DNA from: JAAZIN01 sp964464625 | GTDB taxonomy: Bacteria; Bacillota; Dethiobacteria; DTU022 | Direction: 5' to 3' | Assembly: GCA_964464625.1 (NCBI GenBank) | Contig: CAYXKD010000006.1 | Location: forward strand, 5,863-69,862 | DNA: 64,000 nt | Shown here: in pieces, positions 39,580 to 48,820 of the stretch | Layout of the letters: every line of letters starts with the position of its first letter | How positions within the stretch are numbered: position 1 is the first letter of the stretch | Notes under the pieces: model-generated | Told to the model about the DNA's origin: nothing | The model's input: the letters and a program-made list of their open reading frames with translations, nothing else | Database searches by the model: none | Program-made: the position numbers and the translations under genes

Positions 39580-42342
39580 ATGAAGGATCAGGATTACCGC
39601 GAGACATTGAATCTACCCCGCACAGATTTCCCCATGCGGGCGCAACTACCACGGCGGGAGCCGGAAATATTAAGCTACTGGAACAGGATGGAGATTTACG
39701 ACAGGGTGCAGCGTTTGCGGCGGGGAGGACCGCAGTATATTCTGCATGACGGCCCTCCCTATGCCAACAACGACATTCACATGGGCACTGCCCTGAACAA
39801 GGTGCTCAAAGATTTCATAGTAAAATACAAGACCATGCGCGGTTTTGACAGCCCCTATGTGCCCGGTTGGGATACGCACGGGCTGCCCATTGAACACCAG
39901 ATTATTAAAACCAGGGGGGTTAACCGTAAGGAGATTTCACCCCTGGAGTTCCGGCGGATGTGTCGTGACTATGCACTGGAATATGTGGCTATCCAGCGGG
40001 ATCAATTTCGTCGTCTGGGGGTGCGGGGCTGCTGGGAAGACCCCTACCTGACCCTGGCGCACGCTTACGAGGCCCGTCAGATCGCCGTTTTCGGGGAAAT
40101 GGTCTCGCGCGGTTATATATATAAGGGCCTCCGGCCTGTTTACTGGTGTCCCCGATGTGAAACCGCCCTGGCCGAGGCCGAGGTGGAATATGGCGATCAC
40201 CGCACTGATTCCATCTATGTGAAGTTTCCGGTGGTGGAGGATCGCGGTCTGCTGGAGGGGGCGGAGGGATGTTACTGTCTCATCTGGACGACAACAGCAT
40301 GGACGATCCCCGCCAACCTGGCTATCTGTATTCATCCTCATCTTGATTATGTGCTTGCCGGCGCAGGTGATGAAAGATATCTTCTCGCTGAAGAGCTGCT
40401 CGAAAACGTCAGCAGTGAAACTGGAGGCGGCTCCTGGAAGGTACTGCGCCGCTTTAAAGGGCAGGAACTGGAGGGGGTTGTCTGCCGTCATCCCCTTTAT
40501 GACAGGGAATCACCGCTGATTTTAGGCGATCATGTTACACTGGAGCAGGGGACCGGCTGCGTGCACACCGCTCCCGGGCACGGCCTGGAGGACTATGATG
40601 TGGGTCGTCTCTACCGTCTGCCCGTGCTCAGCCCCATTGATGACAAGGGGGTATTTACCGGTGAGGCGGGCGAGTTTGCCGGAATGTCCTATGCCGCCGG
40701 CGGTGAAGCGGTGGTCCGGGCGCTGGAGCGTGAAGGGGTATTGATGAAAGCTTCTCCCTATGAACACCAGTACCCCCACTGCTGGCGCTGCAAGGAACCT
40801 GTTCTTTTCCGGGCTACGGAGCAGTGGTTTGCCTCCATCGATGGATTTCGCAGGGAGGCCCTGGAGGCTGTTCGAAAAGTCAGGTGGACTCCTGCCTGGG
40901 GTGAAGAGCGGATCTACAATATGATATCCGAACGGCAGGACTGGTGCATTTCGCGTCAGCGGATCTGGGGCGTACCCATTCCAATTTTCTATTGCCAGGC
41001 CTGCAATGAAGCGATTATCGATCCCCGGGTCATTGCTGCGGTATCCGCCCTTTTCAGCAGGGAGGGTTCCGACGCCTGGTATGCCCGGGAGGCGGAGGAG
41101 ATCTTGCCGCCGGGTTACAGCTGCCCTGCCTGCGGTGGCGGCACCTTCCGCAAGGAACATGACACCATGGATGTATGGTTCGATTCGGGGACAAGCCATT
41201 TTGCCGTCCTTGAGGGGCGTCCTGAGCTGCGCTGGCCGGCTGATCTCTACCTTGAGGGGAGCGATCAATACCGGGGCTGGTTTCACTCATCGCTGCTTAC
41301 TGCGGTGGCGGTGCGCGGGGAGCCCCCCTACCGTGCTGTGCTCAGCCACGGCTGGGTGGTTGACGGTGATGGCAGGAAGATGTCCAAGTCGCTGGGCAAT
41401 GTCATCGCTCCCTCGGAAATCATTGAAGATTACGGCGCCGACATCCTGCGACTCTGGGTAGCATCCTCGGATTACACCAATGATATTCACCTCTCCACGG
41501 AGATCCTGAAGCAACTTTCCGAGGTTTACCGGAAAATCCGCAATACCTGCCGTTTTCTGCTGGGAAACTGTTTTGATTTCGATCCCTCATCGGAGGCTGT
41601 TGAATACCGATCCCTGGCAGAATTTGACCGCTGGGTACTGCAGAGGCTGGGCCTGCTCATCAAGCGGGTTACGCAGTCTTATGAAGATAATGCTTACCAT
41701 ATGGTCTATCAGGCGCTGCACAATTTTTGCACCGTGGACCTGAGCAACTTTTATCTTGATGTGCAGAAAGATCGCCTCTATTGTTCAGCGGCGGATGATC
41801 AGGCGCGCCGCGCTGTTCAGACGGTGATGATGACCGTTCTGGAAAGCCTCACCAGGCTCATGGCCCCTGTGCTCACCTTTACCGCCGAGGAGCTCTGGCA
41901 GCAGCTGCCTGGCGAGCGGGAGCCCAGCGTGCAGCTTGCCTCTTGGCCCGAGGTAGATCCCCATTGGGATGATGCGGAGCTGGGGCGGTGTTGGGATGAA
42001 CTGCTGGCGGTGCGGGATGAAGTCACCCGTATTCTTGAGGAGGCACGCCGTGAAAAGCTCATCGGCGGCTCCCTGGAGGCCGCCCTGATCCTTTGGGCTG
42101 ATGGTGAAACCTACAGGCTTCTCCATCGTTACCGGGAGCAGCTGGCGGAGATCTTCATTGTCTCCACTGTGGAGCTTCGCGAAGGGCTGGATCAGGCTCC
42201 GCAGGGAACGGGCAGCGCCCAGGAGATGCCGCTAAAACTTCACGTAGCCAGGGCGCCGGCGGCAAAATGCCCCCGCTGCTGGATCTATGCTGCGCCGGCC
42301 GAGAACGCCCTTTGTCCCCGCTGCAGTTCCCTTTTGGAGTAA
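39580..42342 (+). CDS. ileS: Isoleucyl-tRNA synthetase
   Basis: A 920-residue class I synthetase that charges tRNA-Ile. The nucleotide-binding motif reads HMGT (PPYANNDIHMGTALNK) where the consensus is HIGH, and KMSKS is intact near residue 600. The editing domain (WTTTAWTIPANLAI), the anticodon-binding domain and a C-terminal zinc finger (CPRCW then CPRCSSLL) are all present, as in the bacterial, mupirocin-sensitive type. GGAGG precedes ATG 39580. Regulation is by the T-box just upstream. Confidence 0.97.
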   Translation: MKDQDYRETLNLPRTDFPMRAQLPRREPEILSYWNRMEIYDRVQRLRRGGPQYILHDGPPYANNDIHMGTALNKVLKDFIVKYKTMRGFDSPYVPGWDTHGLPIEHQIIKTRGVNRKEISPLEFRRMCRDYALEYVAIQRDQFRRLGVRGCWEDPYLTLAHAYEARQIAVFGEMVSRGYIYKGLRPVYWCPRCETALAEAEVEYGDHRTDSIYVKFPVVEDRGLLEGAEGCYCLIWTTTAWTIPANLAICIHPHLDYVLAGAGDERYLLAEELLENVSSETGGGSWKVLRRFKGQELEGVVCRHPLYDRESPLILGDHVTLEQGTGCVHTAPGHGLEDYDVGRLYRLPVLSPIDDKGVFTGEAGEFAGMSYAAGGEAVVRALEREGVLMKASPYEHQYPHCWRCKEPVLFRATEQWFASIDGFRREALEAVRKVRWTPAWGEERIYNMISERQDWCISRQRIWGVPIPIFYCQACNEAIIDPRVIAAVSALFSREGSDAWYAREAEEILPPGYSCPACGGGTFRKEHDTMDVWFDSGTSHFAVLEGRPELRWPADLYLEGSDQYRGWFHSSLLTAVAVRGEPPYRAVLSHGWVVDGDGRKMSKSLGNVIAPSEIIEDYGADILRLWVASSDYTNDIHLSTEILKQLSEVYRKIRNTCRFLLGNCFDFDPSSEAVEYRSLAEFDRWVLQRLGLLIKRVTQSYEDNAYHMVYQALHNFCTVDLSNFYLDVQKDRLYCSAADDQARRAVQTVMMTVLESLTRLMAPVLTFTAEELWQQLPGEREPSVQLASWPEVDPHWDDAELGRCWDELLAVRDEVTRILEEARREKLIGGSLEAALILWADGETYRLLHRYREQLAEIFIVSTVELREGLDQAPQGTGSAQEMPLKLHVARAPAAKCPRCWIYAAPAENALCPRCSSLLE

Positions 42343-42790
42343 AGGTGCAGGCTGGAGCTTAGAGGCATGGGGAAAGGATCATCAAGCAATGCATCTGTTA
42401 TCCAGGGGCAAAAGGATCCCCGGGATATCAGCATCATGACTGTTCTGCGGAGCAAAGTGATGTAGCCGGGTTAGCTCCCGGTGTTTCGGGATTAACAGGT
42501 TGCACTGTAAAAGCACCGGGGTGTCCCTCTTTTGGGACAGCCCCGGATCACTGTTTTTAAGCCGCAAAATGCTCCAGGCAGCAACAATAATGAGTCAGTC
42601 TTGAAAAAACACTGAATCCGGTTCTGCCCGAGGTCGCCATTGCGTTACTATCGGGATCGAGCAAAGCCCCTTCCAGGATCAATCCGCCTACATTAAGAGG
42701 TAATATTTCCAAAATATCGAACAGAAGGTATTAATATAGAGCAGGTCGAATAGAGAAGGCTATCCATAAAAGATAAGGAGGTTCTGAATC
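42343..42790. other. Gene-free gap with a strong hairpin
   Basis: This 448-nt stretch has no convincing coding frame. It holds a strong hairpin (about 42516-42546: CCGGGGTGTCCC, a short TCTTTT loop, GGGACAGCCCCGG) and a weaker one (CGGG / CCCG near 42470-42485). The main hairpin is not followed directly by a T-run; TTTTT comes 9 nt later. It may end ileS transcription or be part of a small RNA. No tRNA is visible. Confidence 0.5.
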
Positions 42791-44419
42791 ATGACGGAGC
42801 GGCCCTGGCTGAAAAACTATCCTGTCCGCTGGAACCTGGATTATCCAAGGATCTCTCTTTACGAACATATCAGGCGGAGTACGGCGGAAAATAGTGATCT
42901 TATCGCACTTGTTTTTTTCAGCAAGGAAATTAGCTTTCGCCAGATGCAGGAGAATATTGACCGGATGGCGGCGGCGTTTACAGATCTGGGTCTGTTGAAA
43001 GGGGATCGCGTCGCCCTCATGCTTCCCAACTGTCCTGAATATGTGTACAGCTACTATGCCGCTATGAAGATCGGCGCCATTGTTGTTCAGTTGAACCCTC
43101 TGTATAAGCGGGAGGAGATAGAGTTTATCCTCAAGGATTCAGGAGCAAAAATTTTTATCGGCATTGATGCGGCGGTAGAATCTTTTCAGGAGGCGCGGAG
43201 GGGGGCGAAGCTGGATCATGTGATCATTGTCCGCTTCACCGGAGCTGAGGTAGCCGGTGAAAATCTCTGGTACGATGAATTGCTGGAGAAATACCCTCCC
43301 CAATCGGAGGAAGCAAAAATCGATCCCGAAGAGGATGTGGCGGTATTCCAATACACAGGCGGGACCACGGGACTGCCGAAAGCGGCAATGCTAACTCATT
43401 TTAACCTTGTGGCAAATGTTACCCAGATAAAAGAGTGGCTTAAAGAGTGGATTGAAATCAAATTAGCCGAAAAGATGAAGCAGCATTTTGGTATTGGGAT
43501 CCTGCCCTTTTTTCACTCCTACGGGATGACCTGTGTGATGAATACAGGCCTGGCACTTCCCATGGGGCAGGTGCTTCTACACCGTTTTGATATGGAAGCC
43601 CTGCTGGAATCTGTTGTGAAATACAGGCCGGCCCTCTTTCCCGCTGTGCCTACAATCTATGCTGCCGTGGCAAATCATCCGCAGCTGGCCAGTTACGGAA
43701 TCCACGGCGTGATTGAGATCTGCAACAGCGGTGCTGCGCCCATGCCTCTGGATGTGATGATGCGTTTTGAAAAGGAGACCGGTTCAAAAATTCTTGAGGG
43801 TTACGGTCTTACCGAGGCCTCGCCGGTAACTCACTGCAATCCATTGGGCAGCCTCCGCAAACCGGGCAGTGTGGGAATGCCCTACCCCGATACTGATTGC
43901 CGGATCGTGGATCTGGCGGACGGAGTTACCGGTATGGCGGTGGGCGAAGAGGGCGAGCTGATTATTAAGGGGCCGCAGGTGATGAAAGGTTACTGGAACC
44001 GCCCCGATGAGACGGCGGAGATTCTTCGTGACGGGTGGCTTTACACCGGTGATATAGCAAAAATGGATGAGCAGGGATATTTCTATATCGTTGATCGAAA
44101 AAAAGATCTGGTTATCACCGGCGGTTACAATGTTTATCCACGCGAGGTCGATGAGGTTCTTTTCGATCATCCAAAGATTGCCGAGGCAGTAACTATTGGC
44201 ATTTCTGACGACTATTTTGGCGAGGTGCTCAAGGCTTTTGTCGTGCTCAAAGAGGGTGAAAGCGCCAGGGCGGAAGAGATTATAGAATTCTGTTCCGGGA
44301 AGCTTGCCCGCTACAAGGTGCCGCGCCAGGTTGAATTCCGGGCTGAACTGCCCAAAAGCGCCATTGGCAAGATCCTGCGCCGCGAATTGATTAAAGAGGA
44401 GGAGCAAAAAAAGGGTTAG
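42791..44419 (+). CDS. Long-chain acyl-CoA synthetase (AMP-forming), FadD type
   Basis: A 542-residue adenylate-forming enzyme that activates a fatty acid to acyl-CoA with ATP. The P-loop-like YTGGTTGLPKAAMLTH, the GYGLTEASPV motif, TGDIAKMDEQGYFYIVDRKKD and the C-terminal lysine region PKSAIGKILRREL are intact. This form (about 540 residues with PWLKNYP at the start) resembles medium/long-chain enzymes of clostridia; the substrate cannot be read from the sequence. AAGGAGG precedes ATG 42791. It is monocistronic, ended by a terminator, and may supply acyl-CoA for beta-oxidation. Confidence 0.92.
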   Translation: MTERPWLKNYPVRWNLDYPRISLYEHIRRSTAENSDLIALVFFSKEISFRQMQENIDRMAAAFTDLGLLKGDRVALMLPNCPEYVYSYYAAMKIGAIVVQLNPLYKREEIEFILKDSGAKIFIGIDAAVESFQEARRGAKLDHVIIVRFTGAEVAGENLWYDELLEKYPPQSEEAKIDPEEDVAVFQYTGGTTGLPKAAMLTHFNLVANVTQIKEWLKEWIEIKLAEKMKQHFGIGILPFFHSYGMTCVMNTGLALPMGQVLLHRFDMEALLESVVKYRPALFPAVPTIYAAVANHPQLASYGIHGVIEICNSGAAPMPLDVMMRFEKETGSKILEGYGLTEASPVTHCNPLGSLRKPGSVGMPYPDTDCRIVDLADGVTGMAVGEEGELIIKGPQVMKGYWNRPDETAEILRDGWLYTGDIAKMDEQGYFYIVDRKKDLVITGGYNVYPREVDEVLFDHPKIAEAVTIGISDDYFGEVLKAFVVLKEGESARAEEIIEFCSGKLARYKVPRQVEFRAELPKSAIGKILRRELIKEEEQKKG

Positions 44420-44476
44420 ATCCGCTGCCAGTCTGCGGCTCTGATCTTTTAGCAGTGAATTTTATGACCTGATTAT

Positions 44477-44503
44477 GCCTCGCTGCGGCGGGGCTATTTT
44501 TTT
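44477..44503 (+). terminator. Terminator after the acyl-CoA synthetase gene
   Basis: GCCTCGC (44477-44483) pairs with GCGGGGC (44488-44494) across a TGCG loop, followed by a run of seven T. Confidence 0.85.
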
Positions 44504-44544
44504 GTTACTGGGAAAACATATGATTGATCAAGGAGGCAGCTCCG

Positions 44545-44874
44545 TTGGGCGATGGACAGAGGTCAGGGACGAATGAGCATAACCGGCAAAGAGAGCTGCA
44601 GCGGCGCCTGATTATCCGGATGGCCCGCCTGTCACAGGAGCTGGAGAAATTTAATCTGGCTGAATATATGAACCTGCTGAACAATCCCCGGCGCTATATA
44701 TTAATTAATTTCACCGGCGGACTTTTCCGCGGCCTCGGTTTCGGACTGGGAGCGACACTGCTGGCGGCCCTGCTCATTTATATCATGCAGCGACTAGTGG
44801 TCCTTAACTTGCCGCTCATCGGGGACTTCATTGCTGAACTGATCAAAATTGTTAATGAACAATTGAGAGGATGA
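44545..44874 (+). CDS. DUF5665-type small membrane protein
   Basis: A 109-residue protein: a polar N-terminus, an amphipathic stretch ending LNNPRRYILINFTGGLFRGLG, one long membrane helix (FGLGATLLAALLIYIMQRL), then LPLIGDFIAELIKIV. This matches the DUF5665 family of Firmicutes, of unknown function. TTG 44545 has AGGAGG 8 nt upstream; the frame opens 21 nt earlier. The DksA/TraR-type gene follows 12 nt later, so they form a pair. Confidence 0.75.
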   Translation: MGDGQRSGTNEHNRQRELQRRLIIRMARLSQELEKFNLAEYMNLLNNPRRYILINFTGGLFRGLGFGLGATLLAALLIYIMQRLVVLNLPLIGDFIAELIKIVNEQLRG

Positions 44875-44886
44875 GGTGAAGAGAAG

Positions 44887-45486
44887 ATGGATCTCCATCT
44901 GGAAAAACATGAAGCTGCCTTGAAAGAGGCGCGGCAAAAGCTGCTGGAGCAGCTTGGGGAATGCCCTTACCGGGGGTCGGGCATCGGTATGCGCGAAAGT
45001 GTTACCGACCTCTCCTTTGCCGACAATCACCCTGCCGATCTGGGCACAGAAAATTTTGAACGGAGCAAGGATCTCTCCCTTCGTGAGTCGCGTCTCACCC
45101 GGTTGCGCTACATTGAAGAGGCACTTGCACGCATTGATGGCGGCACTTACGGGACTTGCCGGCGCTGCGGCGAGACAATCTCACCGGAGAGGCTTGAAGC
45201 GGTCCCGGAGGCGCCCCTCTGCCTGCTCTGCCGCGAATACGAAGAGAAGGCTGCTGGAAAAGAGGGGCGCCGCCCTGTGGAAGAGGAACTCCTTTCACCG
45301 CCTTTTGCACGCAGCACTGGCCGGGATGATCTCTTTTTTGACAGCGAAGATTGCTGGCAGGCCGTCGCCGGGCATAATAAACGGCCCTTTATCTACGAAG
45401 ATATCCTTGATGATAAGGAAAAGGGGCTTGTTGAGGATACCGATGCCCTGAGCAATGAGGATCTTCGCAAGCAGCTTCCTGATTAG
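44887..45486 (+). CDS. TraR/DksA-type zinc finger protein, YteA-like
   Basis: A 199-residue protein with an N-terminal coiled coil, a C4 zinc finger (TCRRCGETISPERLEAVPEAPLC and LC) near residues 95-117, and a C-terminal extension with acidic ends. It resembles YteA, a sporulation-linked DksA-like protein of Bacillus. DksA proteins bind RNA polymerase through the secondary channel, but the acidic tip needed for that is not obvious here. ATG 44887 has AGGTGAAGAG upstream. Confidence 0.85.
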   Translation: MDLHLEKHEAALKEARQKLLEQLGECPYRGSGIGMRESVTDLSFADNHPADLGTENFERSKDLSLRESRLTRLRYIEEALARIDGGTYGTCRRCGETISPERLEAVPEAPLCLLCREYEEKAAGKEGRRPVEEELLSPPFARSTGRDDLFFDSEDCWQAVAGHNKRPFIYEDILDDKEKGLVEDTDALSNEDLRKQLPD

Positions 45487-45487
45487 C

Positions 45488-45517
45488 TTGTTTTTCGCAG
45501 CTCTGCTGTGATAGAAT
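45488..45517 (+). promoter_or_regulatory. Candidate promoter for lspA
   Basis: TTGTTT (45488-45493), an 18-nt spacer and TAGAAT (45512-45517), with the lspA start 38 nt downstream. Confidence 0.5.
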
Positions 45518-45554
45518 AGCTCCCAGCAGGTACGAAGCGCCGGGAGGGAAAGGA

Positions 45555-46013
45555 TTGCGCCTTTTTTTAGTTGTTGCCGCGGTTGTAGCCGCTGATCAGT
45601 TTTCCAAGTACCTCGTTGCTTCAAGGATGGATGTGGGCCAGTCAATCCCAGTAATCAAAGGGTTCCTGGCTATTACCTATGTCCGGAACCCCGGAGCAGC
45701 TTTTGGTATGTTCCCTTACCGGACAGTTATCTTCATCATTGTTACACTTATTGTCATAGGCATGATCATCTATTACTACCGCGTTCTTCCCGAAGGACAT
45801 ACCCTGCTGCGGCTGGGACTGGCGCTGCAACTGGGCGGAGCATTGGGAAATTTGATTGATAGGGTGCGAAGTGTTTATGTCATCGATTTTATCGACATCA
45901 AATTCTTTCCGCCCGTTTTTAACCTGGCTGATACATCAATTGTCTTCGGGGTGATTATTTTTCTCTTTGTTTTTTGGCGGATATTTCCCCCGGTGGAGAG
46001 CAGTCCGCAGTAG
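45555..46013 (+). CDS. lspA: Lipoprotein signal peptidase LspA
   Basis: A 152-residue membrane aspartyl protease that removes signal peptides from prolipoproteins after lipidation. Four membrane helices are visible; the catalytic pair lies in GALGNLIDR...VIDFID and FNLADTSIVFG, and VRNPGAAFGMF is the conserved N-terminal motif. TTG 45555 follows GGGAGGG. It is followed by lgt, the enzyme of the previous step, so the two lipoprotein maturation genes are linked. Confidence 0.95.
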   Translation: MRLFLVVAAVVAADQFSKYLVASRMDVGQSIPVIKGFLAITYVRNPGAAFGMFPYRTVIFIIVTLIVIGMIIYYYRVLPEGHTLLRLGLALQLGGALGNLIDRVRSVYVIDFIDIKFFPPVFNLADTSIVFGVIIFLFVFWRIFPPVESSPQ

Positions 46014-46042
46014 TGTAATCAATATTATGGGGAGATGAGTAG

Positions 46043-46810
46043 ATGCACCGGATTCTCTTTCATATCGGCAGTTTGCCGGTTTATTCTTATGGGGCCATGA
46101 TTTCACTGGCTGTACTGATCATTGCAATTTTAATGTCCAGGGAATCCTCCCGCGTGGGGATCAGCCCCGATCACACCCTGGAGGCCATCATTTTTGCCGT
46201 CATCGGGGGCCTGCTGGGCTCGAGGATTCTTTATGTGCTACTGAACTGGGAATATTACCGGGGGCGCTGGCAAGATATCTTCTTCGCCCGGTTTGAAGGC
46301 CTTACATTTTACGGCGCCTTTCTGGGCGGTGTCATTGCTGTTATACTGTGGTGCCGCTGGCGCAAAATTGACTTTTTCAAATTTACTGATCTTGCCGCGC
46401 CTTATTTTATCCTTGGCTATGCCTTTGGGCGGACGGGCTGTTTCCTTAACGGCTGCTGTTACGGCAGGGTGAGTGCTGTCCCCTGGGCAGTGGTAATTCC
46501 CGCGGTGGACAACCTGCCCCGGCACCCTGTTCAGCTTTACGCTGCCGCAGGAGCCTTGATCATCTTTATTGTGTTGAAGCTATTTCAGCGCTATCGCCCC
46601 TATGTGGGCTTTAACATCATTGCCCTCTGCGCTTTCTATGGGACCCTGCGCTTTATTACAGAATTTTTCCGTGAAGAGGCGATCTTATGGATGGGATTGA
46701 CCCTGGCACAGCTGTTCAGCCTGGGGCTGACGATCCTCTCACTTGCGCTCATGCTGTACCTTTTTTCCTTACAGCCGCAGAAGGGCAGGAAGGCTTTGGG
46801 CAAAAAGTAA
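46043..46810 (+). CDS. lgt: Phosphatidylglycerol:prolipoprotein diacylglyceryl transferase
   Basis: A 255-residue polytopic enzyme that attaches diacylglycerol to the lipobox Cys of prolipoproteins. About seven membrane helices; the signature GRTGCFLNGCCYG, the HPVQLYAA motif and GGLLGSRILYVL are visible. ATG 46043 follows GGGGAGATGAG. It lies 29 nt after lspA. Confidence 0.95.
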   Translation: MHRILFHIGSLPVYSYGAMISLAVLIIAILMSRESSRVGISPDHTLEAIIFAVIGGLLGSRILYVLLNWEYYRGRWQDIFFARFEGLTFYGAFLGGVIAVILWCRWRKIDFFKFTDLAAPYFILGYAFGRTGCFLNGCCYGRVSAVPWAVVIPAVDNLPRHPVQLYAAAGALIIFIVLKLFQRYRPYVGFNIIALCAFYGTLRFITEFFREEAILWMGLTLAQLFSLGLTILSLALMLYLFSLQPQKGRKALGKK

Positions 46811-46864
46811 AGGTACGGAGTCGTTGGGGCGTCCGATTTCACCAGTGATCAGAGGTGGGCTCTG

Positions 46865-47803
46865 TTGTCGAAAAGATTGGAGTTTACCGCCGGTAGTGAG
46901 GATGCGGGGCGGCGCCTTGATCTATTTCTGGTGGGTAAAGAATCCTCTCTTTCACGCAACAAGGCTCAGAAATTGATCTCCCTTGGGTCCGTCTACGTTA
47001 ATGAGCACTGCTGCTCTGATAAAAATTATCGCCTCCAGGCGGAAGATAGCGTTGTGCTGAATCTCCCCGCAAAGCGCCCTTTGCAGCTCCTGGCGGAACA
47101 GATCCCTCTGGATATTGTCTATGAGGATGATGATCTTCTGGTAATCAACAAGCCCCGGGGAATGGTTGTTCATCCCGCACCGGGCCATGACAGTGGCACC
47201 CTGGTGAATGCCCTGCTCAGTCATTGTGCAGCCCTCTCCAGAGCCGGCGGGGCTGATCGCCCGGGGATCGTACACCGCCTGGACAGGGATACAACGGGGC
47301 TTATTATTGCCGCCAAAAACGATTCCTGCCATGCCTTTCTGGCGGCGCAGCTGCGTGCGCGCACCATGCGGCGCGAATATATCGCCCTGGTCTACGGAAA
47401 GGTCAGCCCCGCTGCAGGAAGGATCGAGGCGCCGGTGGGCCGCCATCCCCGCCACCGCCGGCTCATGGCGGTGGTCCCCGGAGGGAGGGAGGCTGTAACC
47501 CGTTACCGTGCCATTGCCATGCTCGGCGCCTTTACCCTGCTTCAGGTAAGCCTGGAAACGGGCCGCACCCATCAGGTAAGGGTTCATCTGAACTTTATAA
47601 AGCATCCTGTGGCCGGTGATCCGCTGTACGGGCCCGGCTGCACTCCCGATCTGCCGCCCCCGCTCTGCCGTGGGCAGGCGCTCCATGCCCGCCGCATCTC
47701 TTTTCTCCATCCCCGCAGCGGGCGGAGATTCGAATTCACCGCCCCCCTGCCTCCTGACTTTCGCGAAGGGCTGCGCCTGCTGCGGGAGCGCTTCCGCAAC
47801 TGA
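46865..47803 (+). CDS. RluD-family pseudouridine synthase (YlyB)
   Basis: A 312-residue RNA pseudouridine synthase with an N-terminal S4 domain (RLDLFLVGKESSLSRNKAQKLISLGSVYVN) and the catalytic domain: HRLDRDTTGLIIAAKN with the active Asp, and the C-terminal GRTHQVRVHL...HPVAGDPLYG. The likely targets are positions in 23S rRNA helix 69 or a related site. TTG 46865 with GAGGTGG. In Bacillus ylyB also follows lspA, supporting this call. Confidence 0.93.
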   Translation: MSKRLEFTAGSEDAGRRLDLFLVGKESSLSRNKAQKLISLGSVYVNEHCCSDKNYRLQAEDSVVLNLPAKRPLQLLAEQIPLDIVYEDDDLLVINKPRGMVVHPAPGHDSGTLVNALLSHCAALSRAGGADRPGIVHRLDRDTTGLIIAAKNDSCHAFLAAQLRARTMRREYIALVYGKVSPAAGRIEAPVGRHPRHRRLMAVVPGGREAVTRYRAIAMLGAFTLLQVSLETGRTHQVRVHLNFIKHPVAGDPLYGPGCTPDLPPPLCRGQALHARRISFLHPRSGRRFEFTAPLPPDFREGLRLLRERFRN

Positions 47804-47932
47804 TTAATTTACAGACACGGCTGGTTTTCAAATATGTGGGGATTGCGGAAGGCGGCCGGGATTATTGCAAAAAATGGGCCGTTGAATGCCCGGTTAAATG
47901 GAGCAGCGGTAATGGTAAAGGGGTGCAGGCAA

Positions 47933-48820
47933 ATGTCGGATCGTAGAGGGGGAGGTAAGGGGAAAACCCTAAAAACAGTTTCGGTCTTTTCAGTCCTGAT
48001 ATTTATTCTGATGATTATCTTTTTTCTTCCTGCACTCAAATCGTTGATCTGTCAAAAGGTGCATAGAGGGTTTATTGAGCAGGTTGATAGATACGCGCTT
48101 CCGGCAAATATAAAAATAGTCCAATTAGAATACAGGGACGATGGTGACATTGTGTCTACAGCGGTTTCTGCGGGCGCCAGCGGGGTGGTTTTCCACAGGG
48201 AAGGCAATAGATATTACGCGCTTACAGCCCGGCATGTGGTGGCAGGTATTGACGGCGCCAATCAAATCCGGTTTATAGCAATGGGATATGATGACCTTGA
48301 TTATGCAGATGCCCTGGATAGGGGAGAAAAATACCGGGGCATAGCCGGCTATTATCAGCAGTTCCCTGAAGCTGCAGTAGAATTTTCAAGTGATCAATAT
48401 GACCTGGCCATTATCAGTTTTGTTTCCGAAAAAGATCTCGCGGCTCTGCCTGTCTCAGATAAAATGCCCGCCTATGGAGATAAGGTTGCCGCTATGAGCA
48501 ATCCCCATGGTAAAAGAAATACGATCACTGTCGGGAGAATCAGCAGCCGGAAAGAGGCGCCCTTCGGCGATGAGGCCGGTAAAATGCAGCACGGCGTGAT
48601 CAGGCACACATGTGTCCTCTCTGAAGGAAGCAGCGGGAGCGCTTTGCTTGGCGAAAACCTGGAGATTGTGGGGATAAATCTGGGCGGCGGTGGAAATTTA
48701 TTTCGCCGACATCTCTACGGGATGGCCATGCCCGCTAACCGTATTCTGGATTTTTTGGAGGAGTGGAGCTGCGCTGCTCCAGAAGGTGTCTTAATTCCTC
48801 TTCCTGCGGGTTTACGATGA
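47933..48820 (+). CDS. Membrane-anchored trypsin-like serine protease
   Basis: About 295 residues: a basic N-terminus, one membrane helix (VSVFSVLIFILMIIFFLPAL), then an extracytoplasmic trypsin-fold domain. The triad is readable: His in TARHVV (near 101), Asp in YDLAII (near 157), Ser in EGSSGSAL (near 234). No PDZ domain, so not a normal HtrA. Starts at ATG 47933 (AAAGGGG upstream), 47912 or 47834 are all possible. Base composition looks more AT-rich than neighbours, and no homolog is usual between rluD and rqcH, so it may be a transferred insertion. Its last 86 bp overlap rqcH on the other strand. Confidence 0.75.
   Translation: MSDRRGGGKGKTLKTVSVFSVLIFILMIIFFLPALKSLICQKVHRGFIEQVDRYALPANIKIVQLEYRDDGDIVSTAVSAGASGVVFHREGNRYYALTARHVVAGIDGANQIRFIAMGYDDLDYADALDRGEKYRGIAGYYQQFPEAAVEFSSDQYDLAIISFVSEKDLAALPVSDKMPAYGDKVAAMSNPHGKRNTITVGRISSRKEAPFGDEAGKMQHGVIRHTCVLSEGSSGSALLGENLEIVGINLGGGGNLFRRHLYGMAMPANRILDFLEEWSCAAPEGVLIPLPAGLR

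Noticed and set aside
42382..42567. 61-codon minus-strand frame in the gap after ileS
   Set aside because: No ribosome-binding site, low-complexity product without helices or motifs, and it runs through the strong hairpin.
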